NCBI GenBank assembly: GCA_024277255.1
Contig: JAJRVQ010000124.1
Location: 62,001 to 126,000, forward strand
DNA length: 64,000 bases
Direction: 5' to 3'
Origin: Acidobacteriota bacterium
Lineage (GTDB): Bacteria > Acidobacteriota > Thermoanaerobaculia > Multivoradales > SZUA-115
Below, piece by piece: positions 60,371-64,000 of this stretch. Each line of letters begins with the position of its first letter. Positions within the stretch are counted from its first letter, which is position 1. Below the pieces are notes generated by a model, which worked only from the letters and a program-made list of their open reading frames with translations, was not told the DNA's origin and searched no databases. A program made the translations under genes and the position numbers.

Positions 60371-62296
60371 TCACTCCTTCGCGGTTCTGTCAGTTCTTGT
60401 CGAAAGCTCTCTTGGCCCGGCCTGAGTTCCTGCGAAACTCGGATCGATCTCGAGCGTCCGCCGACGATGATTCTCGGCGGCTTGGGTGCGACCGAGAGCT
60501 TCGAGACTCCGCGCCAGGTAGTGGTGACTTACGGCGTGATTTGGCCGCAGTTCGATGGCCCGTTCGAAGGCGCCGATCGACTCGACATGGCGGCCGAGAC
60601 CAAAGAGGATCCGGCCCAGGTTGAACCAACCTTCGGGCCGGCCGGGCTCCGAGGCGACCGAGCGGTGCAGCAGGTCGATCGCCGCCAGGGGCTCTCCCAG
60701 AGCCGCTCTGCACAGCGCTTTCCAATCGCTTGCGCGGCGGTGGTCGGGGTCGATGGCCAGGATGCGATCGAGCACGGCTTCGGCTGCGGTGTAACGGCGT
60801 GCCACGAGTTGGGCGCGGGCAAGGTCGAGGTACGGGGTCAGTGAGGTGGGAGAGCGTTCGCCGATTTGAGCCTCCAGTGCAGTTATCGCCGCACCGCCCA
60901 TGCCGGCGCGCACCGCGGAGAGGGCGCGGTATAGCTCGGCGTCAGCGCCGGCGGCCTGGCCATGGAGGCGCGTCAGTTCGATGCCGCGGATCACCGGGTC
61001 GGTCTCGGCAGCGGGCGCGGTCAGCTCCCCGCCTCCCGGTTGGAGGCGGATCCGGTGGTCGGTGATCACCGCCTGCACGACATCTTGCGCCCGACGCTTC
61101 GGCATGTGACAGGCGACGCAGTCGGTGCTATCGACAGCCGTGCCGGTCATCTTCTCGAGCCCGCAGTCGTCGAGTTGGTGGCAGCTCAGGCAGGCTTGGC
61201 GGAAGTGTTCGGCGCGGCGGGCCGCCGGCACTTTGCGGTGCGGGTCATGGCAGGTCAGGCAGGAAAGTTCCCCGCCGCTGGCGATGAAGCACCGGCTCTG
61301 CTCCAGACGGTATGGGTGATGATTGATCTCGAACCGCTCGGAGCGCTCGTGGCCCTCTATATCCACATCGACGAGGAGCTGGTAGTCACTGAGCGATTCT
61401 CCGGGCAGGAACGAGTAGTCGGCGCGTCCGAAGCGGCGCACTCCCATCAGGATGACAGTGGGCTGCATGTGGCAGCTGTAGCAAAGGTCGCGGCTGCGCT
61501 CCGGCGCCAGCCGAGAGGGATTGATGATCGAGGCGCGCGCCCTCTCCCCCCTGGCGCCCGCCAGGGCCTCTCGCGCATGTTCGGCGCCCGGGCCGTGGCA
61601 TCGCTGGCAGCCGAGTCCCTCGGGTAGATCGGCCGGGAAGGTCTGCGGTGAGTTGTAGGCATCGCTGCCGGCCTCGACGTCGGGATAGGCGTTGTGGCAG
61701 AACATGCACTCGCGCCGCACCCGGCGGGTCACTCCCTGGTGATCCGGCCGGTCGTAGCCCGGGGCCATGCCCCAATGGCCCGCCGGCTCGCCCGGCGGGG
61801 AGTCGGTGTCGCCGTACCAGGCGAGCGGCAGCTGGTACAGCTCGCCGCCGGGCGTTCGGTAGAGGTAAGTGCGCGAGTGGTTCCCCGAACCGAGGATCCA
61901 GTCGATCCGCCTCTCGAACTGATGGACCTTCCGGCCGCTTTCGTCCAGCAGATAGCGGCGGAAGGTGTACTCGTCGCCGGAGCGTTCGATCTCATAGTGA
62001 CGGCCGGAGGGCTGGTGGAAGAAGGGAAAGCTGGAGAAATCTTCAATGGCCTTGGCGGCCGAGGGCCTGTAGAAGGATTTCGCCATGGCGACCTGCTGGT
62101 AAGAGCGGGCCAGGTCGGCGTGGCACAGCGAACAAGCCCGATCCTCGACGTAGCCGGGAGCGGCGCCGGAAGTGACGGCAAAACCGCGTTGGGCCAGTTG
62201 ATCGGTAGCGTCTGATCCTTGGCTGAGCGAACGCCACCACAAGAAACTCATCGCCCCGACCAGGACCAGGACGGCTAGTAGAGCAGGCTTGCGCAT
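60371..62296 (-). CDS. Heptaheme c-type cytochrome with C-terminal TPRs
   Basis: The 641-residue protein has a membrane anchor or signal at residues 5-22 (ALLAVLVLVGAMSFLWWRSL). Seven CxxCH heme sites are visible: CSLCH, CMFCH, CQRCH, CYSCH, CLTCH, CLSCH and CVACH, spread over residues 55-395. The last 220 residues hold TPR helical pairs (AEAVLDRILAIDPDHRRASD, SIGAFERAIELRPNHAVSHH). Multi-heme cytochromes of this shape (NrfA/NapC-type and doubled CXXCH folds) carry electrons outside the inner membrane. The partner is unknown. The TPR region suggests it docks with another protein. It faces the same way as the envelope genes downstream. Confidence 0.9.
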   Translation of the reverse strand: MRKPALLAVLVLVGAMSFLWWRSLSQGSDATDQLAQRGFAVTSGAAPGYVEDRACSLCHADLARSYQQVAMAKSFYRPSAAKAIEDFSSFPFFHQPSGRHYEIERSGDEYTFRRYLLDESGRKVHQFERRIDWILGSGNHSRTYLYRTPGGELYQLPLAWYGDTDSPPGEPAGHWGMAPGYDRPDHQGVTRRVRRECMFCHNAYPDVEAGSDAYNSPQTFPADLPEGLGCQRCHGPGAEHAREALAGARGERARASIINPSRLAPERSRDLCYSCHMQPTVILMGVRRFGRADYSFLPGESLSDYQLLVDVDIEGHERSERFEINHHPYRLEQSRCFIASGGELSCLTCHDPHRKVPAARRAEHFRQACLSCHQLDDCGLEKMTGTAVDSTDCVACHMPKRRAQDVVQAVITDHRIRLQPGGGELTAPAAETDPVIRGIELTRLHGQAAGADAELYRALSAVRAGMGGAAITALEAQIGERSPTSLTPYLDLARAQLVARRYTAAEAVLDRILAIDPDHRRASDWKALCRAALGEPLAAIDLLHRSVASEPGRPEGWFNLGRILFGLGRHVESIGAFERAIELRPNHAVSHHYLARSLEALGRTQAAENHRRRTLEIDPSFAGTQAGPRELSTRTDRTAKE

Positions 62297-62317
62297 AGAC
62301 CATCGTCCTCCTGGGGT

Positions 62318-62557
62318 TCAAGCTTCGCTGGGGTTGATCGAATCGAGACCTACGCCCACCGCCGCGGCCAACTGGTGCCCCTCGCGATATCGGCGAGAGA
62401 AGGTCGCGAGGGCTTCGGCGTAGGCGAGCGAGGCGACCGTCACCGTCGAGTCGTGGACAAGCCTTCGCATGGCTGCCGAGCCCTCTTCCTCGATAGACAG
62501 CTTGACCAGCGAACTTGTGTCACAGAAGACAAGCACATCGTCCAACGACCTGCTCAC
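62318..62557 (-). CDS. Truncated PIN-domain protein
   Basis: The protein has 79 residues. The first motif FCDTSSLVKLSIEEEGSAAM and the Glu of VASLAYAEALATFSRRY are PIN-like, but the protein ends at GHQLAAAVGVGLDSINPSEA, before the C-terminal acidic residues that complete the metal site. PIN toxins of this type are normally near 130-140 residues. It overlaps a shortened antitoxin gene. Probably inactive. Confidence 0.6.
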   Translation of the reverse strand: MSRSLDDVLVFCDTSSLVKLSIEEEGSAAMRRLVHDSTVTVASLAYAEALATFSRRYREGHQLAAAVGVGLDSINPSEA

Positions 62558-62624
62558 CCTGCTCCGCGCGGTGCAGGTAGCCGGAGAGGTGGTCTTTCAG
62601 AGCCCTGGTGTTGACGATCGTCAT
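62520..62624 (-). pseudogene. Truncated Phd-type antitoxin
   Basis: MTIVNTRALKDHLSGYLHRA, then EQGEQVVGR, is the start of a Phd antitoxin. After codon 28 the sequence turns into CACLL and a stop, in a different frame of the toxin start, so the C-terminal two-thirds has been lost. About 120-150 bases seem deleted between antitoxin and toxin. Confidence 0.65.
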
Positions 62625-62669
62625 CGTGTGGCTATTGTAGCCGCGCGCTGGTCGTAGGGCCAAATCCGG

Positions 62670-62918
62670 ACTTCTGATGCACCGCGCGGCGGCATCGATT
62701 GGCAAACGGACGACGCCGAGGCCAGCGTTGTCTGGCTGGAGCGCATCCGCGACCGTTTCGACCATTCGGTGTGGCTCAACCCAATTCCTCGAGAGGACTA
62801 GGACGAAACCTACGGCCGGTGGACCATCGAGCGGGTCCAGCGCATCTTCCCGATGGAGGATCTGACCCTGGGCGGCATTCGACGGGCGGTCGATCTCTTG
62901 AGTAGGAAGGGTGGATGA
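62670..62918 (+). pseudogene. C-terminal fragment of a VWA-domain protein with an amber codon
   Basis: The plus strand reads DWQTDDAEASVVWLERIRDR, then FDHSVWLNPIPRED, TAG (62799-62801), DETYGRWTIERVQRIFPMED and LTLGGIRRAVDLLSRKGG before TGA 62918. The VWLNP..W..T..I..IFPM..LT..G...A pattern is the end of CoxE-like VWA-domain proteins, in which a Trp codon commonly stands where TAG is found here (TGG to TAG). No start or MIDAS domain is present. Confidence 0.7.
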
Positions 62919-63041
62919 ACACGACCGGCGCGACCTCGCTGCGATGGTGATAGGGGAGGGCGCCTCAGCAAGAATCGCCGGCCCGAAGACAATGCGGTAG
63001 TCAACGAACCGGCGAAATTTACTGAGCCAACCCTGGGATTC

Positions 63042-63851
63042 TTAGAGACCGGCGATGCAGCAACCGATAAGGCTCCACGGATGGGCCAGACTGCAACCGA
63101 CTCCACAGGCCTGAACGCAAAGGTAGACCTTGGTGCTACCGCCGTCCGACCACCTGAACGTCTTGCAGTTGCCGCCGTTGTGGGTTCCGCCACAGTCGGT
63201 TACGCAATCCTTCACGCAGCTCAGGTAGGAGCCTTCGGTGACGACCGGGATCACGAAACCGAGATCGTCGGCCAGCCGCTTGGTGATCGCGTAAGCGCTG
63301 CCGATTGGGCCCCAGGTAGCGGCTTCCCGTCCGGCTGCGGCGAAGTCTTGCAGCGAGACGCTCTTGCCATTGACGGAATAGCTGGCGGAAGAAACTCGCC
63401 CGCTCGCATCGGCCATGCGCAATGAGTAGAACGTCATCGTGCCGCGCGCGCCGCTGACGTGCACTTCCTGCTGGAGAATCGTGGAATCGGCGAGTTTCGA
63501 GTAGTTGTGGATGAGAGTGACCCGATTGCCGTTGGATGAGGTCGCTTCGGTCGATACGCAATGGTCGCCTAGATCGCACTGACGCATCTCGATCTGAACC
63601 TCATTGTCGGTTCCGACCTCGCGCAGCGCGCCGGTACATTCGGCCCCATCGCACCTGAAATCCCCCGTCTGCATTCCGAAATCCACGACTAAAGTCGGGT
63701 TCTCGCCGCGAAGCGAAATCGGCTGTACGTCTGCCTCACACGTAGCGGGCGCGATTCCAACGGTGGCGGCAAAGACCGCTGGAGCAAGGAGCAAGCTCAA
63801 GGCCATGAGTGCGAGAAGGCTGAACCTAGTTGATCGAGACTTCAATTCCAT
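63042..63851 (-). CDS. Cysteine-rich exported protein
   Basis: The 269-residue protein starts MELKSRSTRFSLLALMALSL, then LLAPAVFAATVG, a signal peptide cut after VFA. The mature part has Cys pairs at ATCEADVQ, FRCDGAECTG, MRQCDLGDHC, and a dense C-terminal group (LSCVKDCVTDCGG, NCKTF, LCVQACGVGCS, IGCCIAGL) with a hydrophobic end. The 13 or more Cys suggest disulfide bonding. I recognise no family; a bacteriocin-like or lectin-like exported protein is possible but unproven. The rest of the window to 64000 holds no gene. Confidence 0.7.
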   Translation of the reverse strand: MELKSRSTRFSLLALMALSLLLAPAVFAATVGIAPATCEADVQPISLRGENPTLVVDFGMQTGDFRCDGAECTGALREVGTDNEVQIEMRQCDLGDHCVSTEATSSNGNRVTLIHNYSKLADSTILQQEVHVSGARGTMTFYSLRMADASGRVSSASYSVNGKSVSLQDFAAAGREAATWGPIGSAYAITKRLADDLGFVIPVVTEGSYLSCVKDCVTDCGGTHNGGNCKTFRWSDGGSTKVYLCVQACGVGCSLAHPWSLIGCCIAGL

Positions 63852-64000
63852 GATTCGTCTCCTGTTCGTTTCGGGGAGATCGACCCCAGCCGAGCACCCC
63901 CGGTTTGTAGGCAGCCAGGTGGTTGACCGGGCTGGAATGATAGGAATGTATGAGTGTCTTTCATTGCAAGAGTGCGTCTAGGGCCATGAATGGTGACAAT

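Overview
The window is uniformly GC-rich with canonical GGAGG-type ribosome sites. Its genes resemble those of an environmental Acidobacteriota, possibly class Thermoanaerobaculia: ASPIC/UnbV surface proteins with FG-GAP repeats, sulfatase-TPR lipoproteins, SurA-like isomerases, a heptaheme cytochrome, lamin-tail and PKD exoproteins, and very many toxin-antitoxin (TA) loci. This placement rests on gene content only. I saw no rRNA, tRNA, CRISPR array or intact transposon.

Layout. 0.0-0.8 kb: end of a TPR protein and a GlsB-type membrane protein. 0.9-9.9 kb: a defence/TA island holding a nucleotidyltransferase pair, an orphan YefM, a 1240-residue SIR2-NACHT-FGE protein, PIN pairs (one frameshifted, one truncated), Phd-VapC and AbrB-Doc. 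9.9-17.8 kb: amino-acid metabolism, with proBA, asnA, a YefM-YoeB pair, and argR-argG-argH behind a strong palindrome. 17.8-33.2 kb: a beta-barrel protein, a group II PLP decarboxylase, a putative metalloprotein, a PKD exoprotein, an NRDE protein, a three-domain membrane fusion (alpha/beta hydrolase, VTT, ATP-grasp) with DinB-like and acyltransferase neighbours, a ferric-reductase/Rieske operon, and a Rieske-ThDP gene broken by an internal deletion. 33.2-45.4 kb: a second accessory region with more TA pairs, a divergent pair of exoprotein genes, a collapsed second copy of that pair, and fossils of a HigA gene and an IS256-type transposase. 45.4-62.3 kb: envelope genes, namely three ASPIC/UnbV proteins, TPR proteins, a sulfatase-TPR lipoprotein between two SurA-like isomerases, an abundant-looking exported protein with a strong terminator, and a heptaheme cytochrome with TPRs. 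62.3-64 kb: a decayed TA pair, a VWA-protein fragment and a Cys-rich exported protein.

How the genes work together. proB and proA make proline from glutamate. argG and argH complete arginine synthesis and probably respond to ArgR at a 34-bp palindrome over the argR -10. Small palindromes sit at several TA promoters, as expected for autoregulated pairs. The accessory regions show repeated insertion, duplication and internal deletion.

The most notable points are the SIR2-NACHT-FGE protein with its variable-region-like C terminus, the 181-bp palindrome that starts at the asnA stop codon, the collapsed duplicate of the divergent exoprotein pair, the three-domain fusion, and the 31-bp perfect palindrome at higBA.
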